Shown piece by piece: positions 35,357-43,991 of a stretch of 64,000 nucleotides of DNA. The first letter of the stretch is position 1, and every line of letters begins with the position of its first letter. A model generated the notes under the pieces. The model made no database searches. It was given only the letters and a program-made list of their open reading frames with translations, and was not told the DNA's origin. The stretch is from Thalassotalea psychrophila. GTDB taxonomy: Bacteria > Pseudomonadota > Gammaproteobacteria > Enterobacterales > Alteromonadaceae. The position numbers were made by a program, and so were the translations under genes. Where the stretch lies: assembly GCF_031583595.1 (NCBI RefSeq), contig NZ_CP134145.1, positions 3,286,001-3,350,000 of the forward strand, given 5' to 3'.

Positions 35357-35385
35357 ATTATGGCTAATTGTAAGGTTGTGTGCAA
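35357..35385 (-). promoter_or_regulatory. sigma-70 promoter of ffs
   Basis: On the minus strand TTGCAC (35385-35380), a 17-bp spacer and CATAAT (35362-35357) are followed by the GC-rich discriminator GCGCCTCG, a hallmark of stringently controlled stable-RNA promoters. Transcription would start near 35350, leaving a leader of about 30 nt for RNase P, as known for E. coli 4.5S RNA. Confidence 0.75.
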
Positions 35386-35422
35386 GAGCTATTTACTGAA
35401 AAGCAGCCAATTTTAAAAACAG

Positions 35423-36013
35423 TTAAAAATTATGCGGATTTTTTGCACAATCCTTGCTGAAAATTGATTTGATATCTTGCAGTTCGTCATCAATATCGGC
35501 GCTTATGTTACGCGCTTGATAAAATATTACTTGTTTGCCTTTATAGTCTATTTGAATAGGTAGTACGGGTACGTTAGCTTTATTTGCTATATGTAAAAAT
35601 CCACTTTTCCATTCATGAACTTTCGAACGAGTTCCTTCCGGTGCTAAAGCGAGTACTAACGTTTCCTGCTGTCCAAACTTGTCGACCATTTGCCCTACTA
35701 CACCATGGGCTGACTTTCTATCAATAGCGATACCACCAATGGATTCTAACCAAATATTAAATGGCCAAATAAATATTGCATCTTTACCAAGAAAATTTAA
35801 CTTTAAATCAAGTGCCAGCTTTACTATCACGCCTATGACAAAGTCCCAGTTTGAAGTATGCGGCGCTACCGCTAAAATTAATTTTTTCTCGTTTGGAAAG
35901 CTACCGCTAATCTGCCAACCTAATAGCGTTAGTAAATGACAGCTACACCATTTAATAAAGCGTCTATTGGTTCTAGGTATTTTCACCGGGACAAAATTAG
36001 ATAAATTAGCCAT
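35423..36013 (-). CDS. lysophospholipid acyltransferase (PlsC-like) family protein
   Basis: Protein of 196 residues. The acyltransferase block I motif is HTSNWD (HX4D, near residue 53) and block III is EGTR (about 126-129), with GGIAIDR between them, in the order of 1-acyl-glycerol-phosphate acyltransferases. There is no strong transmembrane helix beyond a short N-terminal hydrophobic stretch. Homologues transfer acyl groups to lysophospholipids or related lipids; the acceptor is unknown. It lies 36 bp downstream of the DUF3014 gene and may be cotranscribed with it. Confidence 0.9.
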   Translation of the reverse strand: MANLSNFVPVKIPRTNRRFIKWCSCHLLTLLGWQISGSFPNEKKLILAVAPHTSNWDFVIGVIVKLALDLKLNFLGKDAIFIWPFNIWLESIGGIAIDRKSAHGVVGQMVDKFGQQETLVLALAPEGTRSKVHEWKSGFLHIANKANVPVLPIQIDYKGKQVIFYQARNISADIDDELQDIKSIFSKDCAKNPHNF

Positions 36014-36049
36014 AACTTTTCGTTAAACGAACTCTTTACTCATTATAAA

Positions 36050-36922
36050 TCACTGCATGCTTTGTAGACTAAGCTGATTTTCTAATGCTAAAGCGATGGC
36101 TTTTAATTGTAATAAATTTTCTTTGCCTAACCGCAATAAAAATTTATCGGCAGCAGCTAATTCTTCAAGCTCTGGATTTTGATATTTATAAACCACACTT
36201 GGTTGCACCAATGCCGGCTGCTCTGCTGGCACAGGAAAATCGAGTATTCGGTCAATTGCAAGGTGTAGCACTTGTTCAAAAGTTTGATCGGGGTAACCTA
36301 ATTCGCTAAAGGCTTGCTCAAATAAAGGTTTTATTTCAATAAAATTGTTCGCTAAGGCTTCGGGTTCAAATGAATGCAGTAACTCAATGTAGTCTTCATA
36401 ACGAGTAAAGTTTGACTCGTTAAATTGGTAGCTATCATCAGTTTCAATAGCACTTGGTTTTACTGAAAACTTTCCAGTTAATGGTTTTAAAGGTAAATGA
36501 CTATACGCCATTTCACCGCGAGAAAAATTATCAGTAAAAACAACAATTCTGCGTACCAAATCGTCTGTTATTATTAAGTCCAACAACTCTTTTCGCCAAG
36601 ATATTTCGGTGGCTTTAACAACAATAAAATCATCACTTACATCTAAATCAGGTAGAACGGGCTTTATAATTTCAGGCTCAACTTCAACAGGCTGTTCTAT
36701 TTGTACAGGCTCGCTTATTGTTTCAGTTTTAACTGGCACTATCACTTCTGGCTCAGCAATAACTTCTTCTTTAACTACTGGCTTTAACTCTTGCTCTTCA
36801 CCTTGTAAAAATAAATAGCCAAACACACTAATTACCACCACGATAATAATTACAAATACTAATGTAGACGAAGCATTTTTGTTGGCGGCGGATGATTCTA
36901 TATTTGAGTTTACGTCTGACAA
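36050..36922 (-). CDS. DUF3014 domain-containing membrane protein
   Basis: Protein of 290 residues. One transmembrane helix (about residues 21-40, LVFVIIIVVVISVFGYLFLQ), a proline/valine/glutamate-rich linker to about residue 95, then a folded C-terminal domain with the DUF3014 pattern DLVRRIVVFTDNFSRGEMAYSHLPLKPLTGKF. It is probably anchored in the inner membrane with the domain in the periplasm. No function is known. It is downstream of maiA, separated by a large repeat array. Confidence 0.88.
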   Translation of the reverse strand: MSDVNSNIESSAANKNASSTLVFVIIIVVVISVFGYLFLQGEEQELKPVVKEEVIAEPEVIVPVKTETISEPVQIEQPVEVEPEIIKPVLPDLDVSDDFIVVKATEISWRKELLDLIITDDLVRRIVVFTDNFSRGEMAYSHLPLKPLTGKFSVKPSAIETDDSYQFNESNFTRYEDYIELLHSFEPEALANNFIEIKPLFEQAFSELGYPDQTFEQVLHLAIDRILDFPVPAEQPALVQPSVVYKYQNPELEELAAADKFLLRLGKENLLQLKAIALALENQLSLQSMQ

Positions 36923-37014
36923 TTGGATACCCTAAAAAATTTTAATACGCTTATATTAAAGATAGCTAAAACATAAAAAAGTTTAAAGTTTTTTTGTTTT
37001 ATTTGAAAAAATAC

Positions 37015-37310
37015 AAATACGCTGACGCTTCGAATTCGTTTCACTTCGAATACGTTTCACTTCGAATACGCTATCGCTTCGGATACGTAGCTTCGCTACT
37101 TCGAATACATTACATTCCGAATTACGAATTACGAAGTGGTTATCGAAGCTTCAGCGTATTAGGAGGCGCGAAGCGCCGTATTCGAAACTAAGGTTTGTAT
37201 TCGTAGTGCAACGTATTCGAGATTCGTCACTAAGGTACGTATTCGAAGCCCCTGCGTATTAGGAGGCGCGTAGCGCCGTATCCGAAGGCACGAAGTGCCG
37301 TATTCGTAAC
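37015..37310. repeat. hairpin-repeat array C (largest, about 295 bp)
   Basis: Cores include GGCGC-GAA-GCGCC (37165-37177), GGCGC-GTA-GCGCC (37265-37277), GGCAC-GAA-GTGCC (37287-37299) and TAGC-TTC-GCTA near 37100. Linkers are CGAATACG on the left half and CGTATTCG on the right half, around a centre GAATTACGAAGTGGTTATCG. It lies directly behind the maiA stop codon in the 3' UTR. Confidence 0.9.
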
Positions 37311-37952
37311 TTAAGTGGCATCCGCTTGATTCTCAGGCTCTGCATCTATAAATGCAGGTAATTTAGCGCAATTGCTTTCTATTTTATTAATTAATGGAAA
37401 TGCTGACATATCCACATTAAAACGTTTGGCATTATAAATTTGTGGGATCAAACATAAGTCAGCAACGGTAATGTTATCGCCAAAGCAGTATTGACCAGAC
37501 GTTTTTGCTAAACGAAGCTCTAGTGCAGAAAAGCCCTCGATGATCCAATGATGGTACCAAGCCGTTTTTTGATCAACAGTAATGCTTAGTTCATTTGATA
37601 AATACTGCAGCACTCTTAAATTATTTAGTGGGTGAATTTCACACGCTAAATCATAAGCTAGGGCTTTAACTAAAGCTTTATTTTTTATATCTCTTGGGTA
37701 AAGCGCAACGTTTGAATTTGTTTCTTCAAGATAATCAATAATCGCTAGCGATTGATTTAAATTAAAATCACCATCGACCAAGGTTGGTACCAGGTGGCTT
37801 GGATTCATTTTGACATAACTGTCACTATGCTGCTGCCCACCATCTTTTACTAAATGAACTGAAACGAGTTCATGCTCAATTTTTTTCAGATTTAATGCAA
37901 TTCGCACTCGATAAGCAGCTGAAGAGCGCCAGTATCCATATAACTTAATCAT
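37311..37952 (-). CDS. maiA: maleylacetoacetate isomerase (zeta-class GST)
   Basis: Glutathione-dependent isomerase of tyrosine/homogentisate breakdown, converting maleylacetoacetate to fumarylacetoacetate. The 213-residue protein begins with the zeta-GST motif YGYWRSSAAYRVRIALNLK (the usual SSCS is SSAA, with the active Ser kept). It continues with NPSHLVPTLVDGD, QSLAIIDYLEE and the C-terminal domain DNITVADLCLIPQIYNAKRF. It lies 3 bp behind tyrR on the same strand. No hydroxyphenylpyruvate dioxygenase, homogentisate dioxygenase or fumarylacetoacetase gene is in the window. Confidence 0.93.
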   Translation of the reverse strand: MIKLYGYWRSSAAYRVRIALNLKKIEHELVSVHLVKDGGQQHSDSYVKMNPSHLVPTLVDGDFNLNQSLAIIDYLEETNSNVALYPRDIKNKALVKALAYDLACEIHPLNNLRVLQYLSNELSITVDQKTAWYHHWIIEGFSALELRLAKTSGQYCFGDNITVADLCLIPQIYNAKRFNVDMSAFPLINKIESNCAKLPAFIDAEPENQADAT

Positions 37953-37955
37953 ATT

Positions 37956-39506
37956 TTATATTTTCACAGTTTTTTTATTGATGTTGTATTCACGTAGCTT
38001 ATTAGCAATTGCCGTATGGCTTAAACCAAGCTTTTTAGCCAATTGTCTGGTACTTGGGTAAGCGGGATATAATTTCCTCAGTAAATCGGCCTCAAAGCCC
38101 TTAACCACTTCTTCTAGTGTGCCTTCAAACTCTTCTTCAAGGTAGCCATGATCTGGCGTATAGTTTGGCAGTTGTAAGTTAGATATTCTGATCGTTTCGC
38201 CTTCTAGTAACGATACAGCTCTTAAAATTACATTTTCAAGCTGTCTAACGTTACCAGGCCAAGGGTAATGCTCAATAAAGTCACGACAATTTTTATCAAA
38301 CTGAACGTTAGCGCGATGATTTAACTGCGCCGATTTACGAATAAATGTGTCGGCAAGCGGCAAAATATCTTGTTTTCTATCGCGCAACGGTGGAATAGAA
38401 AGACCTAAAACGTTTAAGCGATAATATAAATCTTCTCTAAATTCGTTTTTTTCAACCATCGCCAATAAATCTTTATTGGTAGAGCTGATAAATCGTATAT
38501 TAACGGTTATTTCATTTTCGTCATCAATTCTTCTAAAACTGCTATTTTCTAGAACTCTGATCAATTTAGATTGCAGTTTTTCTGACATTTCTGACACTTC
38601 ATCTAAAAAGATAGTGCCGCCATCGGCTAATTCAAAAATGCCTTTTTTAGTTTCTGTCTGGCTCAGTAATTTACCAAACAATTCAGTTTCACTAACGTCA
38701 TCAGGTAAAGCAGCACAATTTAACACCACAAACGGGCTATCTGCTCTGTCACTGGCATTATGACAAGAGCGCGCCAATAACTCTTTACCGGTTCCAGTTT
38801 CTCCCATAATTAATATAGAAGAATCAAGGTGTGCCATTCGGCGGGCTTCTCGCACCACTTTTCGCATCATTGCAGAGCTTGCTTGTATACCAGCAAAATC
38901 ATTATCTTTGGGATGCTTAAATGCGGTTATTTGTTGACCAAGACGGGCTTCAGACTTAAGCATTAAAATAGCGCCAGCAAGCACTTTATCTTCGCTTTCG
39001 CCAGCGACAGTCACCGGTAAAATATCGGCAACATAGTCTTCATCAAGAAACTTTAATTTGCGGGTATGCGGTAATGTCTCTTCAGATTCTAAGTATCGGT
39101 TAAAATTAAATCCCTTTAACCATTGGCTCACTTGTTGGCCGACAATGTCTTTTAAATCTTCAGAAATTTTTTGTTTCGCAAGGTCATTAACCCCATAAAT
39201 GGCGGCTTTGGCGTCAATAGTAATAACAGGATCGGGTAAAGTCCGAACGATAGTATCTAAAACTTCACGCTCGCGCTCTGAAGGCATATGTGTAGTAGTT
39301 TTAACATCAAGTACACCATCAATCAGCCTTAACTGTGGCATAAAGTCTTGCAGTTGGCTGAAATCTAAATCAGGTATATGAACAAATATTTGCCCAGATT
39401 CAGTAACCGCATCTATCCCTCTAACATTAATTTCTCGCTCGACGAAAATTGCTAATACTTCCTGAGCTATACCGAACCTGTCCTGACATTCAATTTGTAA
39501 ACGCAC
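37956..39506 (-). CDS. tyrR: TyrR family transcriptional regulator
   Basis: Aromatic-amino-acid-responsive regulator of 516 residues. Order: N-terminal ACT domain (about 1-75, RLQIECQDRFGIAQEVLAIF), PAS domain (about 80-190), AAA+ domain with Walker A GETGTGKE and the segment ELFGKLLSQTETKKGIFELADGG, and a C-terminal Fis-type HTH ending STRQLAKKLGLSHTAIANKL. The GAFTGA loop for sigma-54 contact is missing, as in TyrR. The gene carries a perfect TyrR box in its own promoter, lies downstream of phhAB and upstream of maiA, and is therefore the likely regulator of this catabolic group. Confidence 0.95.
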   Translation of the reverse strand: MRLQIECQDRFGIAQEVLAIFVEREINVRGIDAVTESGQIFVHIPDLDFSQLQDFMPQLRLIDGVLDVKTTTHMPSEREREVLDTIVRTLPDPVITIDAKAAIYGVNDLAKQKISEDLKDIVGQQVSQWLKGFNFNRYLESEETLPHTRKLKFLDEDYVADILPVTVAGESEDKVLAGAILMLKSEARLGQQITAFKHPKDNDFAGIQASSAMMRKVVREARRMAHLDSSILIMGETGTGKELLARSCHNASDRADSPFVVLNCAALPDDVSETELFGKLLSQTETKKGIFELADGGTIFLDEVSEMSEKLQSKLIRVLENSSFRRIDDENEITVNIRFISSTNKDLLAMVEKNEFREDLYYRLNVLGLSIPPLRDRKQDILPLADTFIRKSAQLNHRANVQFDKNCRDFIEHYPWPGNVRQLENVILRAVSLLEGETIRISNLQLPNYTPDHGYLEEEFEGTLEEVVKGFEADLLRKLYPAYPSTRQLAKKLGLSHTAIANKLREYNINKKTVKI

Positions 39507-39540
39507 TATATATTCCGCTACTTTTAATAGTTAATTTTGC

Positions 39541-39558
39541 TGTAAAGTTTATTTTACA
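39541..39558. promoter_or_regulatory. perfect TyrR box upstream of tyrR
   Basis: TGTAAA-GTTTAT-TTTACA, an exact match to the TyrR consensus TGTAAA-N6-TTTACA. It lies 34 bp upstream of the tyrR ATG and implies autoregulation of the tyrR-maiA unit. Confidence 0.88.
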
Positions 39559-39600
39559 ACAAAAAAGACGATAAATACTAATAGATATTTATCGTCTTTG
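39559..39600 (-). terminator. terminator of the phhAB transcript
   Basis: Fourteen-base arms (39564-39577 and 39586-39599) with an 8-nt loop. The A run at 39561-39566 becomes a T tract on the minus strand. It stands between array D and the tyrR box. Confidence 0.9.
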
Positions 39601-39614
39601 AAAAAACTTTACTT

Positions 39615-39784
39615 CAATACGCTGACGCTTCGAATACGTTGCACTTCTAATACGTTTCACTCCGAATACGCTGCGCTTCGATAACGGCTTCGTAATTCGG
39701 AATGAAATGTATTCGGAGTAGCGAAGCTACGTATTCGTAATTACGAAGTAATGTATTCGAAACCACAAAGTGGTGTATTCGTAC
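39615..39784. repeat. hairpin-repeat array D (C-GNA-G family)
   Basis: Three successive right-hand modules have different but self-paired cores: GTAGC-GAA-GCTAC, ATTAC-GAA-GTAAT (39740-39752) and ACCAC-AAA-GTGGT (39762-39774). The left half has CGAATACG linkers. It occupies the phhB 3' UTR between stop codon and terminator; the last CTA supplies the phhB TAG. Confidence 0.9.
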
Positions 39785-40123
39785 CTAAAGTAGTTCATCC
39801 GTCTTAGCAGCACATATAAAGTCATTCTGATGAAGACCTTTAATCGCGTGTGTCCACCATGTTACCGTTACTTTACCCCATTCAGTGGTAATTGCCGGGT
39901 GATGAAATTCAGCTTCAGCTAATTCAGCAACCTTGTTGGTAAACTCTAACGCTAATTTAAAGTTTTTAAATTTAAATACACGCTCTAACATCATCACACC
40001 ATTGCGCACTTCTGGTACCCAATCAGGTATTTGGCCAATTAGTTGTGCTAATTCTTCGTCTGAAACTTTTGGAGCGCCTACTTGGCATGCTTCGCATTCT
40101 TGTTTTGCTAATGTAGTTGTCAT
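39785..40123 (-). CDS. phhB: pterin-4a-carbinolamine dehydratase
   Basis: Recycles the 4a-hydroxy-tetrahydropterin formed by phenylalanine hydroxylase. About 112 residues from the second ATG (40123), which has AAGG at the proper distance; the first ATG at 40129 directly abuts that sequence. Motifs: [20 protein letters not shown], then [43 protein letters not shown], the catalytic His-His region. It is cotranscribed with phhA, whose stop codon overlaps the phhB ribosome binding site. Confidence 0.96.
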   Translation of the reverse strand: MTTTLAKQECEACQVGAPKVSDEELAQLIGQIPDWVPEVRNGVMMLERVFKFKNFKLALEFTNKVAELAEAEFHHPAITTEWGKVTVTWWTHAIKGLHQNDFICAAKTDELL

Positions 40124-40131
40124 TTGCATCC

Positions 40132-40947
40132 TTAACTTGCTATTGCTTTTGTTTTAGGTGGAAACATTGGTTCATGTAAACCAAGCTTTTTAGCTTGTTC
40201 TACCAATGCTAGTAAATCGAGTTTACCAATTTTGTCTAATTCTTTAATGCTGTTTAACATAAAATAAATTGGTTGCATTATATCTATTCTATACGGTGTT
40301 CTATATACATCAACCAACTGCTCAGCATTATCCAATTCTTTTCTAATTACCGAAGTATCATGCATGGCATATAAGGTTTCACCTGGCGAAGATATAATGC
40401 CGCCACCGTAAATACGTAAACCATCTTTAGTATTTAATAAACCAAACTCAATGGTAAACCAGTATAAACGCGCCAAATACACTCTATCTTCTTTGCTGGC
40501 ATTTAATCCTATTTCACCATACAACTGGGTAAAGTTAGCAAAAGATGGATTGGTTAATAATGGACAATGACCAAATATTTCATGAAAAATATCTGGCTCT
40601 TGTAAATAATCAAACTCTTCAGTGCTACGAATAAAAGTAGCAACTGGGAATTTTCTTTCTGATAATAATTTAAAAAACTCACCAAAACCTATTAAGGCTG
40701 GCACTTGATAACACTGCCAGCCAGTTTCTTTAAGTAATACTTCACTTACTTCAGCAAGTTGAGGTATACGGTCTTCTGGTAAATTCAGTTTTTTCAGGCC
40801 TTCTGCATACTCATCACAAGCTTTATTTTCTATGCATGCCAGTTGACGAGAATAAAGCTTTTGCCAAGTAGAGTTTTCTTCGTCGGTCCAATTGATAAAG
40901 CCATGTTCATCGGCTGGTTTAGAAACATATGAAGTTGCCTTCGCCAT
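40132..40947 (-). CDS. phhA: phenylalanine 4-monooxygenase
   Basis: Non-haem iron, tetrahydropterin-dependent hydroxylase converting phenylalanine to tyrosine. The 271-residue bacterial-size protein carries the iron ligands in [15 protein letters not shown] (His-x4-His, near residues 118-123) and a Glu in the WFTIEFGLL stretch. It is first gene of phhAB, and the upstream region holds a 24-bp dyad and an imperfect TyrR box. Together with tyrR and maiA it indicates use of phenylalanine and tyrosine as nutrients. Confidence 0.96.
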   Translation of the reverse strand: MAKATSYVSKPADEHGFINWTDEENSTWQKLYSRQLACIENKACDEYAEGLKKLNLPEDRIPQLAEVSEVLLKETGWQCYQVPALIGFGEFFKLLSERKFPVATFIRSTEEFDYLQEPDIFHEIFGHCPLLTNPSFANFTQLYGEIGLNASKEDRVYLARLYWFTIEFGLLNTKDGLRIYGGGIISSPGETLYAMHDTSVIRKELDNAEQLVDVYRTPYRIDIMQPIYFMLNSIKELDKIGKLDLLALVEQAKKLGLHEPMFPPKTKAIAS

Positions 40948-40983
40948 GTATATTGTCCTTTTGTTCCTACATGAGTTTATTCA

Positions 40984-41007
40984 AAACAAATAAAACTTTA
41001 TTTGTTT
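40984..41007. promoter_or_regulatory. 24-bp palindrome in the phhA promoter region
   Basis: Arms AAACAAATAAA (40984-40994) and TTTATTTGTTT (40997-41007) with AC at the centre, about 37 bp upstream of the phhA ATG. A candidate operator; it does not fit the TyrR consensus. Confidence 0.55.
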
Positions 41008-41141
41008 ATGTAACCCCCATTGAGATCATAGGCTCGAACAAATCTATTTTGATCGGTTAAGCCTATTTATTAGTTGGACCTAAGACTATAAGAAGTGGTT
41101 CTAGATGAGAAATTTTTACCATGGAAATATTACTGAAAACC

Positions 41142-41159
41142 TGTATTAATATCTTTACA
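41142..41159. promoter_or_regulatory. imperfect TyrR box upstream of phhA
   Basis: TGTATT-AATATC-TTTACA matches ten of the twelve consensus bases, with one perfect half-site. It lies about 195 bp upstream of phhA, a distance suited to activation by looping or to a distant promoter. Confidence 0.5.
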
Positions 41160-41223
41160 GGGTATTAACATTGTCTGATTTTCAGTAAGTTAGTTAATGA
41201 AGAGAGCATTATACTGATTGCTA

Positions 41224-42252
41224 TCACTTAACTTTTGCGGTTAACAGCCCTTTAACTTGGCTAATTACTTGCTGGCGAACTTGGCTTATGCCTGGTGGAT
41301 TATCAGTAAATGGAATTGGTCTACACAGATTAATTGTTTTAATTCCTAAGCGAGCAGTTAACATTCCCGCACCTAGGCCCTGCGCAGCACGGGTTGATAA
41401 CCGACCTAGTGTTTCAACGCCTAATAAATCTAAGCCAACGTCTGCAATTATTTCACTAGCACCCGCGTAGGCCATGTTGGTAAATACATGTTTAATTAAT
41501 TTCAGGCGGCTCCAATAGCCAAGCCTAACGCCATATAAGCCAGCAATTTTATCCAGCATGCGCAAGTTGCGCCACATTAACACCAACATATCAATAATAG
41601 CGACAGGGCTTACTGCTACTAATACAACGGCTTCGGTCGAAAACTTGGCTACCTGATTTAACGCTTGTTCATCTACATGGCTTAATACTTGTTTAGAATA
41701 CAGGTGCAATACTTCTTGTTCGGTTAACTCTTCTCCAATGTTTTCTTCAAACGTTTGTTGGTGTTCATCCACTGCATCAGAAGGTAATTTCAGGCTAATT
41801 TTTTGACAAAATGTTTTAGCATCAAAAAGTGTTTCATTGGCGAGCAGCTGCGCAGCTTTATGCTGATTTTTAGTTTGGCGTTTAAACTGTCTTAACCCTC
41901 TTAATTCTTTTAATAACGCCAAACCAGAAATACCGGCAATAGCCGCAAAAAACACTGAATAAACGGCAGTAATTATTGGCGAGCTACTAAAGCCAGTGAT
42001 CAAAAAGTCGATTAGCTCATAACTTAGCAGCGCTAAAGATGATACTCCAACGACTCGCCATAACCACCGTGGTTTAGATTTTTTGAGCTCAATTACATCG
42101 TCGCTAAAGCTTTCATCAACGGGTTGCCACGCAGCTTCGGGTAAAATCACCTGATTTTCAGGTTGGTTATTTAAATCCGCTTGTACATTGGTTAAGTCAG
42201 GCCCTTCATTAAATAAAATTTGCTGTTCATATTTATCGTTTTCCTGACTCAT
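41224..42252 (-). CDS. ycjF: YcjF family membrane protein (DUF697, TIGR01620)
   Basis: Inner-membrane protein of 342 residues. A soluble N-terminal part with proline-rich stretch precedes two transmembrane helices (about 70-115, LWRVVGVSSLALLSYELIDFL and AVYSVFFAAIAGISGLALL). A DUF697-type C-terminal domain has VVLVAVSPVAIIDMLVLMWRNLRMLDKIAGLYG and FTNMAYAGASEIIADVGLDLLG. Its ATG overlaps the ycjX stop (ATGA). The pair accompanies phage-shock/envelope-stress genes in other gammaproteobacteria; no psp genes are present here. Confidence 0.92.
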   Translation of the reverse strand: MSQENDKYEQQILFNEGPDLTNVQADLNNQPENQVILPEAAWQPVDESFSDDVIELKKSKPRWLWRVVGVSSLALLSYELIDFLITGFSSSPIITAVYSVFFAAIAGISGLALLKELRGLRQFKRQTKNQHKAAQLLANETLFDAKTFCQKISLKLPSDAVDEHQQTFEENIGEELTEQEVLHLYSKQVLSHVDEQALNQVAKFSTEAVVLVAVSPVAIIDMLVLMWRNLRMLDKIAGLYGVRLGYWSRLKLIKHVFTNMAYAGASEIIADVGLDLLGVETLGRLSTRAAQGLGAGMLTARLGIKTINLCRPIPFTDNPPGISQVRQQVISQVKGLLTAKVK

Positions 42253-43691
42253 TTTAATTTATCTCCCAATAAAAACTGTAACACCTGATCTATTCTAATA
42301 TTTGGCAACGCTTCATGCTCTGCAATTTTATTCATAGGTTTAAAGGCGATGTATTTAAACCCTTGTTCAGTCCAATACTCTTTGCTCGGCAACTTTGCTG
42401 GTACCGCGCCAGGGTAGACGGTAATTGATTTTTGCGTATCTAAGCGTTTACCTTTTAATACCGACAATGACTTACCCTGATATTCGCTTTTACCTTGCTG
42501 GGTAGTCTGCACCGAGGCAATGGCAAGGGTTTTCATTTTTATTGCATCAAAACTTAGTGTTTTTTTCGCTTTATAAACTAACTGTTCCAGTAACGCGGTT
42601 AAATTTGTATGTTGCTCACCAGTAATATGATCAGCTTTCGTAGCGGCAAATAATAACTTATCAATTTTAGGCGAAAACAACCTGGTAAGGATATTGGCTT
42701 TTCCATAGGCAAAGCTTTCTAAAATAAGCGCTACTGCTTGTTGTAAATCATTAAACGCATGCGGGCCATTGGTTAATGGCGTTAAACAATCGGCCAAGAC
42801 AATTTGACGGTCAAATTTAACAAAGTGTTTTTTATAAAACTCCCGTACTATGCGCTCACGGTATTCTAAATATCGAGCTCTAAGCATACCAATAAAGGTA
42901 TCTTGCCCTGCTGACTGGTATTCATTTTTTTCTACATCGTTAAAAAACGGATAAGGCACAAATTGCAAAATAGGCGCGCCTTCATGCTCCCCGGGTAATA
43001 TAAAACGCCCAGGCTGAATAACAGAAAGCCCTAGCTCGTGCCTAAACTTTAATAATAATTCGGTATATTCACTAGCAAGTTCAGCCAATAAATCTTCATT
43101 CACCGGCCCTAAAGGATCAATTTCTTCCAGCTTTGTTAAAAAGTCGGCGGCTAGCTCTTTTCGCGGCTCTTGTAACAACAAATCGCCCATGTACTGAGAC
43201 CATTCTTCAAAGGTTTGATTCAGCATGGGCAAATCAAGCAACCACTCACCTGGATAATCGGTAATATCAACATACAAAGTCGCCATTTCTTTGGCATATT
43301 TTAATAGTGATTGATCAGGGTAATAACGAATGGCTAAACGTAATTCACTAATATTTTTAGTGGGCTCTGGCCAGATAGGTTCATCTTGTCCCAAGTTTTG
43401 CATTGCGCCGTCATAATCAAAACGGCTGATGTGTAAGTTTGATTGCGGAACACGCTTAGCCGCAATAAAACGACCTTCATGAACAACATTAAAAAAGGTT
43501 AACGGTTTGCCATTACCTTCATTAACCAGCTGATTAACTAAAGAGGTAATAAATGCAGTTTTACCACTTTGCGACAACCCGGTTACAGCTAGGTTTATAT
43601 GCTGATCAAGGCTTCTATTGAACAATTCTTTAGTGGAATCTTTTACCCGTTGCTTTAGATTTTTAATTGTTTTTTTATTAATTATGGCCAT
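42249..43691 (-). CDS. ycjX: YcjX family P-loop GTPase-like protein (DUF463)
   Basis: Protein of 480 residues with Walker A GLSQSGKTA at residues 38-46 and the family segments LYVDITDYPGEWLLDLPML (Walker B-like) and VLADCLTPLTNG. E. coli YcjX is a stress-linked nucleotide-binding protein encoded with YcjF. First gene of the ycjXF pair; its 5' region abuts array E. Confidence 0.94.
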   Translation of the reverse strand: MAIINKKTIKNLKQRVKDSTKELFNRSLDQHINLAVTGLSQSGKTAFITSLVNQLVNEGNGKPLTFFNVVHEGRFIAAKRVPQSNLHISRFDYDGAMQNLGQDEPIWPEPTKNISELRLAIRYYPDQSLLKYAKEMATLYVDITDYPGEWLLDLPMLNQTFEEWSQYMGDLLLQEPRKELAADFLTKLEEIDPLGPVNEDLLAELASEYTELLLKFRHELGLSVIQPGRFILPGEHEGAPILQFVPYPFFNDVEKNEYQSAGQDTFIGMLRARYLEYRERIVREFYKKHFVKFDRQIVLADCLTPLTNGPHAFNDLQQAVALILESFAYGKANILTRLFSPKIDKLLFAATKADHITGEQHTNLTALLEQLVYKAKKTLSFDAIKMKTLAIASVQTTQQGKSEYQGKSLSVLKGKRLDTQKSITVYPGAVPAKLPSKEYWTEQGFKYIAFKPMNKIAEHEALPNIRIDQVLQFLLGDKLK

Positions 43692-43767
43692 CGGTTCACG
43701 CGATAAAAGCGCCTATCTATATGGTGAATATATAATGTAAAACAAAAGCTTAAAACTTGCCATAGAG

Positions 43768-43935
43768 AATTCGTTTCGAGTTACGAATAATAATAGGTGC
43801 AAATTACGAATACGTTGCACTTCGAATACATTGCATTCCGAATCACGAAGCAGCTATCGAAGCGCAGCGTCTTCGGAGCGGGGCGTATCCGAAGTGTAGC
43901 GTATCCGAAGGTACGAAGTACCGTATTCGAAATAA
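43768..43935. repeat. hairpin-repeat array E (C-GNA-G family)
   Basis: Between the divergent ycjX and S23-type genes. Shows CGAATACGTTGCACTTCG and CATTGCATTCCG left modules, the conserved centre CGAATCACGAAGCAGCTATC, and right modules ending in GGTAC-GAA-GTACC (43910-43922). One of the few arrays in a 5' rather than a 3' position. Confidence 0.88.
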
Positions 43936-43991
43936 TCGTCTATGCTTATTTTTATGCACAGGCTGTGCAGCTCATCTATAAGGATATTACT

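Noticed and set aside
36994..37191. Reading frames running through the hairpin arrays (also at 44329-44523, 45733-45963, 48179-48367 and the 5' extension of the S23 gene from 43797).
   Set aside because: They translate repeat linkers into recurring peptides such as RIRYRFGYVASLLRI or AYPKVRSTVF, have no ribosome binding site, and exist only because the repeat lacks stops in one frame.
39615..39784. CRISPR array interpretation of the regularly spaced GTATTCG units.
   Set aside because: Unit spacing is irregular, the sequences between linkers are themselves palindromic and recur in other arrays, the two halves are in opposite orientation, and no cas gene is present.
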